Under the pieces are notes generated by a model. It ran no database searches. It saw only the letters and a program-made list of their open reading frames with translations, and had not been told where the DNA came from. Below are positions 32,420 through 41,898 of a stretch of 64,000 bases of DNA, one piece after another. The DNA comes from Scandinavium hiltneri (GTDB lineage: Bacteria > Pseudomonadota > Gammaproteobacteria > Enterobacterales > Enterobacteriaceae), in the NCBI RefSeq assembly GCF_024764835.1, contig NZ_JALIGE010000071.1, positions 186,001-250,000 on the forward strand, written 5' to 3'. The number at the start of each line of letters is the position of its first letter. The stretch's first letter is position 1. Position numbers and translations under genes: made by a program.

Positions 32420-33260
32420 AGTATTTTTTTTCCTTTGCAGACAGAGTGGCTTCTACCACCCGCATCGCTTCAACGGTCTCTTTCACATCGTGAACGCGAA
32501 TAATTTGCGCCCCCTGCATCGCGGCAATCACTGCACAGGCCAGGCTGCCGCTCAGGCGCTCTGACGGTCCGACATTCAGCAATTGGCCAATCATCACTTT
32601 TCGAGACATCCCCACCAACAGCGGCAGGTCAAAATGATGAAACTCTGATAGGCGAGCAAGCAGCGCGTAATTGTGGGTGAGATTTTTACCGAAACCGAAT
32701 CCCGGGTCGAGCAACAATTTGTCTTTTGTGATACCAGCAGCTTCACAGCGTGCGATATGCTCAATAAAGAAGCGATTCACATCCGCAAACACGTCGTCAT
32801 ACTTCGGTGCTTCCTGCATGGTTTTCGGCTCACCCTGCATGTGCATCAGGCAGACGGGTAAACCCGTTTCGGCGGCAGCTTCGAGAGCACCGGGCTCAGT
32901 CAGCGAGCGGATATCATTGATGATATGCGCCCCGACGCGGGCCGATTCACGAATGACTTCTGGCTTCGAGGTATCAACCGAAATCCACACTTCAAAACGC
33001 TGAGCAATTGCTTCTATCACTGGGATTACGCGCGATAACTCTTCGTCGACGCTCACCTCTGCCGCACCTGGACGAGTTGATTCGCCGCCCACATCGATAA
33101 TCGTCGCACCGGCGTTAATCATCAGGTTGGCGTGTTTTACAGCCTCGACCAGGGTGTTATGCGTCCCGCCGTCAGAAAATGAGTCTGGGGTGACGTTCAG
33201 GATGCCCATCACATGTGGATAAGCGAGGTCGAGTGTGGTGCCCTGGGCGAAGAGTTTCAT
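32412..33260 (-). CDS. folP: Dihydropteroate synthase
   Basis: FolP, 282 residues, joins 6-hydroxymethyl-dihydropterin pyrophosphate with p-aminobenzoate and is the target of sulfonamides. The loop VTPDSFSDGG is at residues 23-32, GGESTRPGA at about 58-66, and the K/R SHxxR-like end is IIRVHDVKET. No substitution that I would associate with sulfonamide resistance stands out, but that was not tested. It lies 99 nt after ftsH across a hairpin and overlaps glmM. Confidence 0.97.
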   Translation of the reverse strand: MKLFAQGTTLDLAYPHVMGILNVTPDSFSDGGTHNTLVEAVKHANLMINAGATIIDVGGESTRPGAAEVSVDEELSRVIPVIEAIAQRFEVWISVDTSKPEVIRESARVGAHIINDIRSLTEPGALEAAAETGLPVCLMHMQGEPKTMQEAPKYDDVFADVNRFFIEHIARCEAAGITKDKLLLDPGFGFGKNLTHNYALLARLSEFHHFDLPLLVGMSRKVMIGQLLNVGPSERLSGSLACAVIAAMQGAQIIRVHDVKETVEAMRVVEATLSAKEKKYYE

Positions 33261-33295
33261 GAAGAATCCCTGGTATTGTGAGTGTTAGCAAAATA

Positions 33296-33325
33296 AAAAA
33301 ACCCCGGAGCAGTCGCCCCAGGGTT
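33296..33325 (-). terminator. Hairpin/T-tract between ftsH and folP
   Basis: On the minus strand ACCCTGGGGC/GCTCCGGGGT forms a 10-bp stem with two G-U pairs and a GACT loop, followed by seven T residues. It would reduce transcription from ftsH into folP-glmM. Confidence 0.7.
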
Positions 33326-33359
33326 TTCAGTTAAAGCAGCGTCATCAGCAACGGATAAC

Positions 33360-35297
33360 TTATTTGTCGTCCAACTGCTCTGACATGGTGTTACCCGGGT
33401 TCGGCGTACGCGGTTCATCGACCGGACGCGGAGCACGCGGGGTGCCATTATTGTCAGAATTGTTGCTGCTACCGTTATTGTCTTCCCAACCCGCAGGTGG
33501 GCGAACATCACGGCGCGACATCAGGTCATCAATCTGCGGCGCATCGATGGTTTCATACTTCATCAACGCGTCTTTCATGGTGTGCAGAATGTCCATGTTC
33601 TCATTCAGCAGCTGGCGAGCACGAGCATAGTTACGCTCAATCAACAGCTTCACTTCCTGATCGATGATACGAGCCGTTTCATCGGACATGTGTTTCGCTT
33701 TCGCCACTGAGCGGCCCAGGAACACTTCACCCTCTTCTTCCGCGTACAGCAGCGGACCGAGTTTTTCAGAGAAGCCCCATTGGGTCACCATGTTACGGGC
33801 GATGGAGGTCGCAACTTTAATATCGTTGGACGCACCGGTAGACACATGTTCTGCACCGTAAATAATTTCTTCAGCCAGACGACCACCATACAGCGTGGAG
33901 ATTTGGCTCTCCAGCTTCTGACGGCTGGCGCTGATTGCGTCACCCTCAGGCAGGAAGAAGGTCACACCTAATGCACGACCACGCGGAATAATCGTCACTT
34001 TATGGACCGGATCGTGTTCCGGAACCAGGCGGCCGATAATAGCGTGACCGGCTTCGTGGTATGCCGTGGACTCTTTCTGCGCTTCAGTCATCACCATGGA
34101 GCGACGTTCCGCACCCATCATGATCTTGTCTTTCGCTTTCTCGAACTCAACCATCGATACGACGCGCTTGTTACCGCGAGCGGCAAACAGAGCAGCTTCG
34201 TTGACGAGGTTAGCAAGGTCTGCACCGGAGAAGCCTGGTGTACCACGCGCGATGATTGCCGCGTCGATATCGGGTGCCAGCGGTACGCGACGCATATGCA
34301 CTTTCAGGATCTGCTCACGGCCACGTACATCCGGCAGACCAACAACAACCTGACGGTCGAAACGGCCTGGACGCAGCAGCGCTGGGTCAAGTACGTCTGG
34401 ACGGTTAGTTGCCGCGATAACGATGATGCCTTCATTACCTTCAAAGCCATCCATCTCAACCAGCATCTGGTTCAGCGTTTGCTCTCGTTCATCATGACCA
34501 CCACCCAGACCTGCGCCACGCTGGCGGCCTACGGCGTCGATTTCATCGATGAAGATGATGCAAGGTGCTGCCTTTTTAGCCTGCTCGAACATGTCACGCA
34601 CACGAGATGCACCGACACCCACGAACATTTCAACGAAGTCAGAACCTGAAATTGTGAAGAAAGGCACTTTCGCTTCACCGGCGATTGCTTTCGCCAGCAG
34701 CGTTTTACCGGTACCCGGCGGGCCCACCATCAGAACGCCTTTAGGAATTTTACCGCCCAGTTTCTGGAAACGGCTTGGCTCACGCAGGTATTCAACCAGC
34801 TCGGCCACTTCCTCTTTAGCTTCGTCACAACCTGCAACGTCAGCAAAAGTGGTCTTGATCTGATCTTCGGTTAGCATGCGCGCTTTGCTTTTACCAAACG
34901 ACATAGCGCCTTTACCACCGCCGCCCTGCATCTGTCGCATGAAGAAGATCCAGACACCAATCAGCAGAAGCATTGGGAACCAGGAGATGAAGATTGAAGC
35001 CAGCAGGCTTGGTTCTTCAGGCGGTTCACCTACGACTTTCACGTTCTTGGTCAGCAGGTTATCAAGCAGTTTAGGATCGTTAACCGGAATGTAAGTCGTG
35101 TAACGGTTACTATCTTTCTTGGTAACGTTGATCTCACGTCCGTTGATACGCGCTTCGCGAACCTGGTCCTGATTGACCTCTTGCAGGAAGGTAGAGTAAT
35201 CCACCTTACGGCCATTTGACTCGCTGGGCCCAAAGCTCTGGAATACTGACATCAGCACGACTGCGATGACCAGCCAGAGTATTAGGTTTTTCGCCAT
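33360..35297 (-). CDS. ftsH: ATP-dependent zinc metalloprotease FtsH
   Basis: FtsH, 645 residues, is the membrane-anchored AAA+ protease that degrades LpxC, sigma-32 and unassembled membrane proteins. Two membrane helices (about 5-23 and 98-118) flank the periplasmic region. Walker A GPPGTGKT is near 192-199, Walker B IIFIDEID follows, and the zinc motif HEAGH lies near 414. The ATG at 35295-35297 gives the standard MAKNLILW start; a TTG three codons upstream is an alternative. The C-terminal tail is Asn/Ser/Pro-rich. Confidence 0.97.
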   Translation of the reverse strand: MAKNLILWLVIAVVLMSVFQSFGPSESNGRKVDYSTFLQEVNQDQVREARINGREINVTKKDSNRYTTYIPVNDPKLLDNLLTKNVKVVGEPPEEPSLLASIFISWFPMLLLIGVWIFFMRQMQGGGGKGAMSFGKSKARMLTEDQIKTTFADVAGCDEAKEEVAELVEYLREPSRFQKLGGKIPKGVLMVGPPGTGKTLLAKAIAGEAKVPFFTISGSDFVEMFVGVGASRVRDMFEQAKKAAPCIIFIDEIDAVGRQRGAGLGGGHDEREQTLNQMLVEMDGFEGNEGIIVIAATNRPDVLDPALLRPGRFDRQVVVGLPDVRGREQILKVHMRRVPLAPDIDAAIIARGTPGFSGADLANLVNEAALFAARGNKRVVSMVEFEKAKDKIMMGAERRSMVMTEAQKESTAYHEAGHAIIGRLVPEHDPVHKVTIIPRGRALGVTFFLPEGDAISASRQKLESQISTLYGGRLAEEIIYGAEHVSTGASNDIKVATSIARNMVTQWGFSEKLGPLLYAEEEGEVFLGRSVAKAKHMSDETARIIDQEVKLLIERNYARARQLLNENMDILHTMKDALMKYETIDAPQIDDLMSRRDVRPPAGWEDNNGSSNNSDNNGTPRAPRPVDEPRTPNPGNTMSEQLDDK

Positions 35298-35411
35298 GTC
35301 ACTCAAGGGATTAACCTCTTATTACAACTGTGTTAATAACAGCGTCAGGTTACTATACATCCGACACAATTCAAACCGCCACCGAAGCGGCAAAGGCTTA
35401 AAACGGTCGGG

Positions 35412-36041
35412 TTATGGTTTTCGCCCGGTCGCTACAATGTACACTTCACGCGAACGTGCACGCGAAGAGTCCGGCTTACGAACTTTAACTTTCGTAAACA
35501 GGGAGCGAATTTCCTTAAGGTACTCCTCGAAACCTTCGCCCTGAAACACCTTCACTAAAAAACTACCGCCCGGTGCCAAAACATCACGACACATCTCAAG
35601 CGCCAGTTCTACCAGATACATGGCACGGGGAATATCCACCGCTGGTGTTCCGCACATGTTTGGAGCCATATCGGACATGACAACCTGGACTTTACTGTCA
35701 CCCACACGTTCAAGTAATGCTTTCATGACTAATTCATCACGAAAATCGCCTTGAAGGAAGTCCACACCAACGATTGGATCCATTGGTAAAAGATCGCAAG
35801 CGATGATGCGGCCGCTACCCCCGATCTGTGTCACTGCATACTGTGACCATCCGCCGGGCGCTGCACCGAGATCGACAACGGTCATTCCCGGCTTAAAAAG
35901 TTTGTCACTTTGCTGTATTTCATCAAGTTTAAACCAGGCACGGGAACGTAACCCCTTTTTCTGTGCCTGAAGAACATATTTATCGCTAAAGTGTTCCTGG
36001 AGCCAGCGGCTGGAGCTGGCAGAACGCTTTTTACCTGTCAT
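35412..36041 (-). CDS. rlmE: 23S rRNA (uridine(2552)-2'-O)-methyltransferase RlmE
   Basis: RlmE (FtsJ/RrmJ), 209 residues, methylates U2552 in the A-loop of the 50S subunit and is heat induced in E. coli. The SAM-binding motif VVDLGAAPGGWSQ is at residues about 55-67. The catalytic K-D-K-E tetrad of the family falls in RAWFKLDE, MSDMAPN, FLVKVFQGEG and SREVYIV. It is followed by ftsH (114 nt), the usual heat-shock pair. Confidence 0.98.
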   Translation of the reverse strand: MTGKKRSASSSRWLQEHFSDKYVLQAQKKGLRSRAWFKLDEIQQSDKLFKPGMTVVDLGAAPGGWSQYAVTQIGGSGRIIACDLLPMDPIVGVDFLQGDFRDELVMKALLERVGDSKVQVVMSDMAPNMCGTPAVDIPRAMYLVELALEMCRDVLAPGGSFLVKVFQGEGFEEYLKEIRSLFTKVKVRKPDSSRARSREVYIVATGRKP

Positions 36042-36166
36042 TTAACATTCCCATCGGGGCAGACCATCATAGTCGGCTGCATAAATTTTAACGGCCGATT
36101 TGGCGATAGTTGAGAGATGGCGGTAGAATGAACCGTTTTCAATCCCAACGTAAGCAAAAATATACG

Positions 36167-36460
36167 ATGAATCTGAGTACTAAACAAAAACAGCACCTGA
36201 AAGGTCTGGCACATCCGCTCAAGCCGGTAGTTATGCTTGGCAATAATGGTTTGACCGAAGGGGTACTGGCCGAGATCGAACAAGCATTGAACCACCACGA
36301 ACTCATCAAGGTAAAAATCGCTTCGGAAGATCGCGAGACTAAAGTCCTTATCGTGGAAGCTATCGTTCGCGAAACCGGCGCCTGTAATGTACAGGTCATC
36401 GGTAAAATGCTGGTTCTGTATCGCCCAACAGCAGAGCGTAAAATCTCGCTGCCACGTTAA
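36167..36460 (+). CDS. yhbY: Ribosome assembly RNA-binding protein YhbY (CRM domain)
   Basis: YhbY, 97 residues, is a single CRM-domain protein associated with pre-50S particles. Residues LKPVVMLGNNGLTEGVLAEI (about 19-38), including the CRM-type glycine loop (GNNG), and the HHELIKVKI strand are visible. The ATG at 36167 was chosen from family length; the open frame to 36110 is not conserved. It diverges from rlmE and converges with greA across a shared terminator. Confidence 0.96.
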   Translation: MNLSTKQKQHLKGLAHPLKPVVMLGNNGLTEGVLAEIEQALNHHELIKVKIASEDRETKVLIVEAIVRETGACNVQVIGKMLVLYRPTAERKISLPR

Positions 36461-36546
36461 GAGTAACCTGAATTGAACACATTTGATGTGTAAAACGAGG
36501 GGTTTCCGCGGGCAGGTGAGCAAAATGCCACGCTCTTAACGTTGAT

Positions 36547-36570
36547 AAAAGGCCGCTATGCGGCCTTTTT
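36547..36570. terminator. Bidirectional terminator between yhbY and greA
   Basis: AAAAGGCCG/CGGCCTTTTT with a CTATG loop lies between convergent genes, with T/A tracts suitable for both strands. Confidence 0.8.
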
Positions 36571-36600
36571 CTTATCTTTACATTGTGTCAACAATGGGGA

Positions 36601-37077
36601 TTACAGGTAATCCACTTTGATAATTTCGTATTCCACTTCGCCGCCAGGCGTTTGGATAGTCACCACATCGTCTGGCTCTTTGCCAATCAGGCCACGGGCG
36701 ATTGGGGAGTTTACGGAGATGAGGTTCTGCTTAAAATCAGCTTCATCATCACCAACAATGCGCCAGCTCGTCTCTTCGTCGTTATCCAGATTCAACACCT
36801 GTACAGTCGCACCGAAAATGACGCGGCCGGTTTTCGGCATTTTGCTGATATCGATAACCTGAGCGTTCGAGAGTTTCGCTTCAATATCTTTGATGCGACC
36901 TTCGCAGAAGCCCTGCTGCTCACGAGCGGCGTGGTATTCCGCGTTCTCTTTCAGATCGCCATGCTCGCGAGCATCGGCAATCGCCGCAATGATTTCAGGG
37001 CGACGAACGGATTTCAGGTACTCCAGTTCTTCGCGCAGTTTTTCGGCACCACGTAAGGTCATCGGAATAGCTTGCAT
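36601..37077 (-). CDS. greA: Transcript cleavage factor GreA
   Basis: GreA, 158 residues, enters the RNA polymerase secondary channel and stimulates cleavage of backtracked RNA. The N-terminal coiled coil carries the acidic tip DAREHGDLKENAEYHAAREQQ (about 39-59; D41 and E44 in the family). The C-terminal FKBP-like domain follows from about 80. Length equals E. coli. The 248-bp region to dacB is GC-rich near greA and may contain a GraL-like leader RNA (see findings). Confidence 0.98.
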   Translation of the reverse strand: MQAIPMTLRGAEKLREELEYLKSVRRPEIIAAIADAREHGDLKENAEYHAAREQQGFCEGRIKDIEAKLSNAQVIDISKMPKTGRVIFGATVQVLNLDNDEETSWRIVGDDEADFKQNLISVNSPIARGLIGKEPDDVVTIQTPGGEVEYEIIKVDYL

Positions 37078-37325
37078 GAGTTATACCTCTTTCATCATTC
37101 TTTCAGGCTCAGCTTGCGCTGCAGCCCTGCACTTCCTTCCGCAGCCCATCAGGGAGCCAGAAGTTAAGCAAAAAGAAAACTGACCCGGAACAAAAATTCC
37201 AGGCCAGCGGCAATTTTTCTGTTTGATGCGTATTTTACCCTGAAGTTCACTATGGGTCATCGTTTACTTTACAGGGCTTTGCGCCGTAGTATGGCGTTTT
37301 GATTCCAGGTTGTTAGCGCGAGATT

Positions 37326-38759
37326 ATGCGATTTTCCAGATTTATCATCGGATTGACCACCAGTTTAGCCTTTAGCGTCCAGGCGGCGAACGTGGACGAG
37401 TATGTCACCCAGCTCCCGGCGGGTGCCAATCTGGCCCTTATGGTTCAGAAAATCGGCGCTAAGGCACCTGACATAGACTATCACAGCCAGCAGATGGCGT
37501 TGCCGGCAAGTACCCAGAAAGTGATCACCGCCCTGGCGGCATTGCTACAGCTGGGCCCCGATTTTCGCTTTACCACTACGCTGGAAAGTAAGGGTAGCGT
37601 TGAGAATGGAATTCTGAAGGGTGACCTTGTTGCACGATTTGGCGGCGATCCGACGCTAAAACGTCAGGATATTCGCAATATGGTCGCCGTTTTGAAAAAA
37701 TCAGGCGTACAGAAAATAGATGGCAATGTGCTAATCGACACCTCCATTTTCGCTAGTCACGACAAAGCGCCTGGTTGGCCGTGGAACGATCTGACGCAGT
37801 GTTTTAGCGCCCCACCGGCCGCGGCAATTATCGACCGCAACTGTTTCTCGGTTTCGCTTTATAGCGCGCAAAAACCCGGCGATTTAGCGTTTATTCGCGT
37901 CGCGTCCTACTATCCGGTTACCATGTTCAGCCAGGTACGCACCTTACAGCGTGGCTCAGGCGAAGCGCAGTATTGTGAACTGGACGTCGTTCCTGGCGAC
38001 CTGAACCGCTTTACGCTTACTGGCTGTCTACCGCAGCGTGCGGACCCGCTACCACTGGCCTTTGCCATTCAGGACGGCGCCAGCTACGCAGGGGCGATTA
38101 TCAAAGACGAACTGAAGCAGGCGGGTATCACCTATACCGGTACGTTGCTGCGCCAGACGTTGACCAATGAACCGGGTACCGTCATTGCCAGCAAACATTC
38201 TGCCCCATTACACGATTTACTGAAAATCATGCTGAAAAAATCAGACAACATGATTGCTGACACCGTTTTCCGTTCCATTGGCCATGCCCGTTTCGGCGTG
38301 CCGGGCACGTGGCGTGCAGGTTCCGATGCCGTGCGTCAGATCCTGCGTCAGCAGGCGGGCATCGATTTAGGTAACACCATTATTGCCGATGGCTCTGGCC
38401 TGTCGCGTCATAACCTGATTGCGCCCGCCACTATGATGCAGGTACTGCAATACATCGCGCAGCACGATACCGAACTGAATTTCATCTCTATGCTGCCGTT
38501 AGCGGGCTATGACGGCTCTCTGCAGTATCGTGCGGGCCTGCACCAGGCCGGCGTAGACGGAAAGGTCTCGGCGAAGACAGGCTCATTGCAGGGCGTGTAC
38601 AACCTCGCAGGCTTCATTACCACCGCCAGCGGCCAACGCATGGCCTTCGTGCAGTATCTTTCGGGTTATGCAGTAGAACCTGCCGATCAGCGCAACCGTC
38701 GAATACCGCTGGTTCGCTTCGAAAGCCGACTCTACAAAGACATTTACCAGAACAACTAG
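37326..38759 (+). CDS. dacB: D-alanyl-D-alanine carboxypeptidase/endopeptidase PBP4
   Basis: DacB (PBP4), 477 residues, is a periplasmic class C low-molecular-weight PBP that cleaves peptidoglycan cross-links. A signal peptide (1-20, ending VQA) precedes the domain with active-site STQK (about residues 62-65). The second motif SDN (KKSDNMIAD, about 306) and third KTG (SAKTGSLQG, about 418) are intact. The start codon ATG 37326 matches E. coli. Confidence 0.98.
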   Translation: MRFSRFIIGLTTSLAFSVQAANVDEYVTQLPAGANLALMVQKIGAKAPDIDYHSQQMALPASTQKVITALAALLQLGPDFRFTTTLESKGSVENGILKGDLVARFGGDPTLKRQDIRNMVAVLKKSGVQKIDGNVLIDTSIFASHDKAPGWPWNDLTQCFSAPPAAAIIDRNCFSVSLYSAQKPGDLAFIRVASYYPVTMFSQVRTLQRGSGEAQYCELDVVPGDLNRFTLTGCLPQRADPLPLAFAIQDGASYAGAIIKDELKQAGITYTGTLLRQTLTNEPGTVIASKHSAPLHDLLKIMLKKSDNMIADTVFRSIGHARFGVPGTWRAGSDAVRQILRQQAGIDLGNTIIADGSGLSRHNLIAPATMMQVLQYIAQHDTELNFISMLPLAGYDGSLQYRAGLHQAGVDGKVSAKTGSLQGVYNLAGFITTASGQRMAFVQYLSGYAVEPADQRNRRIPLVRFESRLYKDIYQNN

Positions 38760-38761
38760 AA

Positions 38762-38794
38762 ACGCTAAAGGCTCCCAATGGGAGCCTTTAGCGT
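38762..38794. terminator. Long hairpin terminator between dacB and obgE
   Basis: ACGCTAAAGGCTCCC/GGGAGCCTTTAGCGT is a perfect 15-bp stem with an AAT apex between two convergent genes. The internal CTTT/AAAG tracts substitute for a long U-run. Confidence 0.75.
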
Positions 38795-38807
38795 GAGGTG
38801 TAGCGAC

Positions 38808-39977
38808 TTATTTCTTGTAGATGAATTCTACGCCTTCTTCATCGTCTTCATCCCAGTCGTCCCAATCTTCATCGTCTTCGACTTCAGTCTCTTCGAGCTG
38901 CTGGCGATGATAATCATCCCACATGAATTCGACTTTCTCAGGCTGCTTCTCTTCTTCGGCTTTCGCCACCGGGTTTTCAATGATGAAGGTCATCACGTCC
39001 CAGCAAAGATCTTTCACACCCTGCTGGCTGGCAGCAGAAATCAGGTAGAACTTATCTTCCCAACCCAGCGCTTCCGCGATCGCTTTGGCCTTCTCTTCCG
39101 CCGCGTCTTTATCCATCAGGTCGATTTTGTTGAACACTAACCAGCGTGGTTTTTCAGCCAGCTTCTCGCTGTATTTTTCCAGCTCGCCCACGATGATGCG
39201 CGCGTTTTCTACCGGGTCAGAACCATCGATCGGTTCGAGGTCGATGAGATGCAGCAGAACGCGGCAGCGCTCAAGATGCTTAAGGAAGCGAATCCCTAAA
39301 CCTGCACCTTCCGCGGCGCCTTCAATCAGGCCTGGAATATCGGCAACAACGAAGCTTTTCTCGTTATCCATACGCACCACGCCGAGGCTTGGCACCAGTG
39401 TGGTAAACGGATAGTCAGCCACTTTCGGCTTCGCCGCAGAAACAGCACGGATGAAGGTTGATTTACCGGCATTCGGCATACCCAGCATCCCGACATCAGC
39501 CAACAGCATCAGCTCCAGCTGCAGGTCGCGTTTGTCGCCAGGCGTACCCATTGTCTTCTGACGTGGAGAACGGTTAACAGAGGATTTAAAGCGGGTATTA
39601 CCCAGACCGTGCCAACCGCCTTTCCCCACCATCAGACGCTGACCGTGAGTGGTCATGTCACCCATGGTTTCGCCAGTGCCCTGATCGATAACACGCGTAC
39701 CGACTGGCACTTTGACAGTGACGTCTTTACCACGTTTACCGGTACAGTCACGGCTCTGGCCATTCTGCCCACGCTCGGCGCGGAAAGCTTTCTCAAAGCG
39801 ATAGTCGATCAGGGTGTTAAGGTTCTCATCCGCTTCCAGCCAGACATCACCACCGTCTCCACCGTCGCCGCCGTCTGGGCCACCACGTGGAATATATTTT
39901 TCGCGGCGGAAGCTAACGCAACCATTGCCGCCATCCCCTGCCACAACCAGGATCGTTGCTTCATCAACAAACTTCAT
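38808..39977 (-). CDS. obgE: Obg family GTPase CgtA/ObgE
   Basis: ObgE, 389 residues, is an essential GTPase acting in 50S assembly and in stringent/persister physiology. The Gly-rich OBG fold (1-158) contains GGDGGNGCVSF and GGDGGDGGDVWLEAD. The G domain has G1 GMPNAGKS (about 166-173), G3 DIPGLIEGA and G4 NKID. The acidic C-terminus (DDEDWDDWDEDDEEGV) is typical of gamma-proteobacteria. It lies 15 nt after yhbE, the last gene of the rplU operon. Confidence 0.98.
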   Translation of the reverse strand: MKFVDEATILVVAGDGGNGCVSFRREKYIPRGGPDGGDGGDGGDVWLEADENLNTLIDYRFEKAFRAERGQNGQSRDCTGKRGKDVTVKVPVGTRVIDQGTGETMGDMTTHGQRLMVGKGGWHGLGNTRFKSSVNRSPRQKTMGTPGDKRDLQLELMLLADVGMLGMPNAGKSTFIRAVSAAKPKVADYPFTTLVPSLGVVRMDNEKSFVVADIPGLIEGAAEGAGLGIRFLKHLERCRVLLHLIDLEPIDGSDPVENARIIVGELEKYSEKLAEKPRWLVFNKIDLMDKDAAEEKAKAIAEALGWEDKFYLISAASQQGVKDLCWDVMTFIIENPVAKAEEEKQPEKVEFMWDDYHRQQLEETEVEDDEDWDDWDEDDEEGVEFIYKK

Positions 39978-39992
39978 TTTACTCTCCGTAAA

Positions 39993-40958
39993 TCATTCGC
40001 CTGAGCGGGGTAGCGTTACAACCGCTTCACGCTTACGCCACCGTCCCCATAGACGATGACCAATGGCGGAATACATCGCGCCCGCAACCACGACAAACGC
40101 ACCGAGATAACCTATAAGGTTTAGCATCGGTCTGGCGAAGAAATCGGGCCAGGCTATTGATAATAAATCTGAAAATAACAGCGTGAACAAGGGAGTCAGC
40201 GTGATTAACGCGCTCACCTGTGCCGCCTGCCAGCGCGCCATGGCTTCCGCCAGCGCACCGTAACCCACCAGGGTGTTTAGCCCGCAGAAAATCAGGCAGG
40301 CAAGCTGCCAGTCGCTCAGCTGGGAAATCACACCCGGCCTCGCTAACGGCAGCAATGCTATCGTACATAAAGTGTACAGCAAAAACAGGATCTGCTGTGA
40401 GGCCAGTCGTCGCAATAACACCTTTTGTGCGACGCCATAACTCACCCAGACCGTTGCTGCCCCAACGCCAAATATGACGCCCCAGGTGTAATCCGTCAGG
40501 CGAGTAAAGATTTCCACCAGACTGGTGTTGAAGAACATCACCAGACCGCAGAGCAGCATTATCGCACCAACCACCTGTGTCCCGCGCATCTTCTCTTTGA
40601 GGATAACGACGCTGGCAATCATCATGCCTACGGGCGACAGCTGTCCTATCACCTGCGAAGCGGTAGGACTTAAATACTGCAGGGACGAACTGAACAGAAT
40701 AAAGTTTCCGAACAACCCACCGGTGGCAATGGCGAGCAGCACCAGCCAGCGTGGTTTACGGAAAAGCTGCAGCGGTGGCAACTTACCTTTTATGGCGAGA
40801 ATCGAGCCAAGGCCGATACTGGCCATCAGAAAGCGGTAGAACACGATAGTCGGAGGCTCCATCACCTCCAGCACCTGCTTCATTGCAATTGGCAACGCAC
40901 CCCAACATATTGCGGTGGTGAGCGCCAAAAGAATACCAATGCCCGCCTGCTGTTTCAT
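39993..40958 (-). CDS. yhbE: EamA/DMT-family inner-membrane transporter YhbE
   Basis: YhbE, 321 residues, is a ten-helix drug/metabolite transporter family protein with two EamA repeats (about 5-140 and 155-295). Hydrophobic segments fit ten membrane helices. Its substrate is unknown. It is located between rpmA and obgE in the ribosomal-protein operon, a conserved but unexplained arrangement. Confidence 0.94.
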   Translation of the reverse strand: MKQQAGIGILLALTTAICWGALPIAMKQVLEVMEPPTIVFYRFLMASIGLGSILAIKGKLPPLQLFRKPRWLVLLAIATGGLFGNFILFSSSLQYLSPTASQVIGQLSPVGMMIASVVILKEKMRGTQVVGAIMLLCGLVMFFNTSLVEIFTRLTDYTWGVIFGVGAATVWVSYGVAQKVLLRRLASQQILFLLYTLCTIALLPLARPGVISQLSDWQLACLIFCGLNTLVGYGALAEAMARWQAAQVSALITLTPLFTLLFSDLLSIAWPDFFARPMLNLIGYLGAFVVVAGAMYSAIGHRLWGRWRKREAVVTLPRSGE

Positions 40959-41000
40959 GCCCGTTTATCCCTGTAAGAAATTTACCGGACTTCTAATGTA

Positions 41001-41029
41001 AAAAGCCCCGCAACACGTTGCGGGGCTTT
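41001..41029 (-). terminator. Terminator after rpmA
   Basis: AAAGCCCCGCAAC/GTTGCGGGGCTTT forms a 13-bp stem with a 2-nt-plus loop, followed on the minus strand by a T-run. It would limit rplU-rpmA transcription into yhbE-obgE. Confidence 0.85.
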
Positions 41030-41052
41030 CATCCGTTACCGGACCGAAAAAC

Positions 41053-41310
41053 TTACTCAGCAACGATGCTGATGTATTTACGGTTGTTCGGGCCTTTAAC
41101 TTCGAATTTCACTTTACCGTCTGCTTTAGCAAACAGAGTGTGGTCACGGCCACAACCAACGTTGTTGCCAGCGTGGAATTTAGTACCACGTTGACGAACG
41201 ATGATGCTACCTGCCAGAACTGCTTCGCCGCCAAAGCGTTTTACGCCCAGACGTTTAGCTTCTGAATCGCGACCATTTCGAGTTGAGCCGCCAGCCTTTT
41301 TATGTGCCAT
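41053..41310 (-). CDS. rpmA: 50S ribosomal protein L27
   Basis: L27, 85 residues, reaches into the peptidyl-transferase centre with its N-terminal tail MAHKKAGGSTRNGRDSEAKR. The GSIIVRQRGTKFHAGNNVG core is conserved. It lies 19 nt after rplU. Confidence 0.99.
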   Translation of the reverse strand: MAHKKAGGSTRNGRDSEAKRLGVKRFGGEAVLAGSIIVRQRGTKFHAGNNVGCGRDHTLFAKADGKVKFEVKGPNNRKYISIVAE

Positions 41311-41329
41311 TTAATCTACTCCTCAGGTC

Positions 41330-41641
41330 TTAGGCGCTGATGCCAGTAATTTTCACATCAGTGAACCACTGACGATGGCCTTGCTGCTTACGGTAGTGCT
41401 TACGACGACGAAACTTAACAATCTTAATTTTCTCGCCACGACCGTGTGCAACAACTTCAGCTTTGATTACGCCGCCATCAACGAAAGGAACGCCGATTTT
41501 GACTTCTTCACCGTTTGCGATCATCAGCACTTCAGCGAATTCAACAGCTTCGCCGGTTGCGATGTCCAGCTTTTCCAGGCGAATGGTCTGACCTTCGCTT
41601 ACTCGGTGTTGTTTACCACCACTTTGGAAAACCGCGTACAT
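41330..41641 (-). CDS. rplU: 50S ribosomal protein L21
   Basis: L21, 103 residues from the ATG at 41639-41641 (MYAVFQSGGKQHRVSEG), binds 23S rRNA domain I. The basic KIVKFRRRKHYRKQQGHRQ segment (about 72-90) is the conserved rRNA-contacting loop. A frame extends eight codons upstream but is not conserved. Confidence 0.99.
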   Translation of the reverse strand: MYAVFQSGGKQHRVSEGQTIRLEKLDIATGEAVEFAEVLMIANGEEVKIGVPFVDGGVIKAEVVAHGRGEKIKIVKFRRRKHYRKQQGHRQWFTDVKITGISA

Positions 41642-41712
41642 ATAAAACTCCGCTTCCGCGCACATCTTCGTGTGATTCAGAGTGCGCTATAAATATTCAC
41701 AATAGGGCGCGA

Positions 41713-41741
41713 ATATTACGCAAAACGTGAGCCTTTGACAA
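41713..41741 (-). promoter_or_regulatory. rplU-rpmA promoter
   Basis: On the minus strand TTGTCA (41736-41741) and TAATAT (41713-41718) are separated by 17 bp. The predicted start is about 65 nt upstream of rplU. It diverges from ispB. Confidence 0.8.
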
Positions 41742-41898
41742 GTGGGATCATCAATCAATGCAGAAAAAAAACACAACGCACACGGTGACGTTTATCTGCG
41801 TCGTTTTTTCAGTACAATCAGAGCTACAATTGTAACCCAGACTCTTCGTTATCCCTTATGGATAAGCGGTAAACAGGACATAAAGCCCGGCTTTTGCG

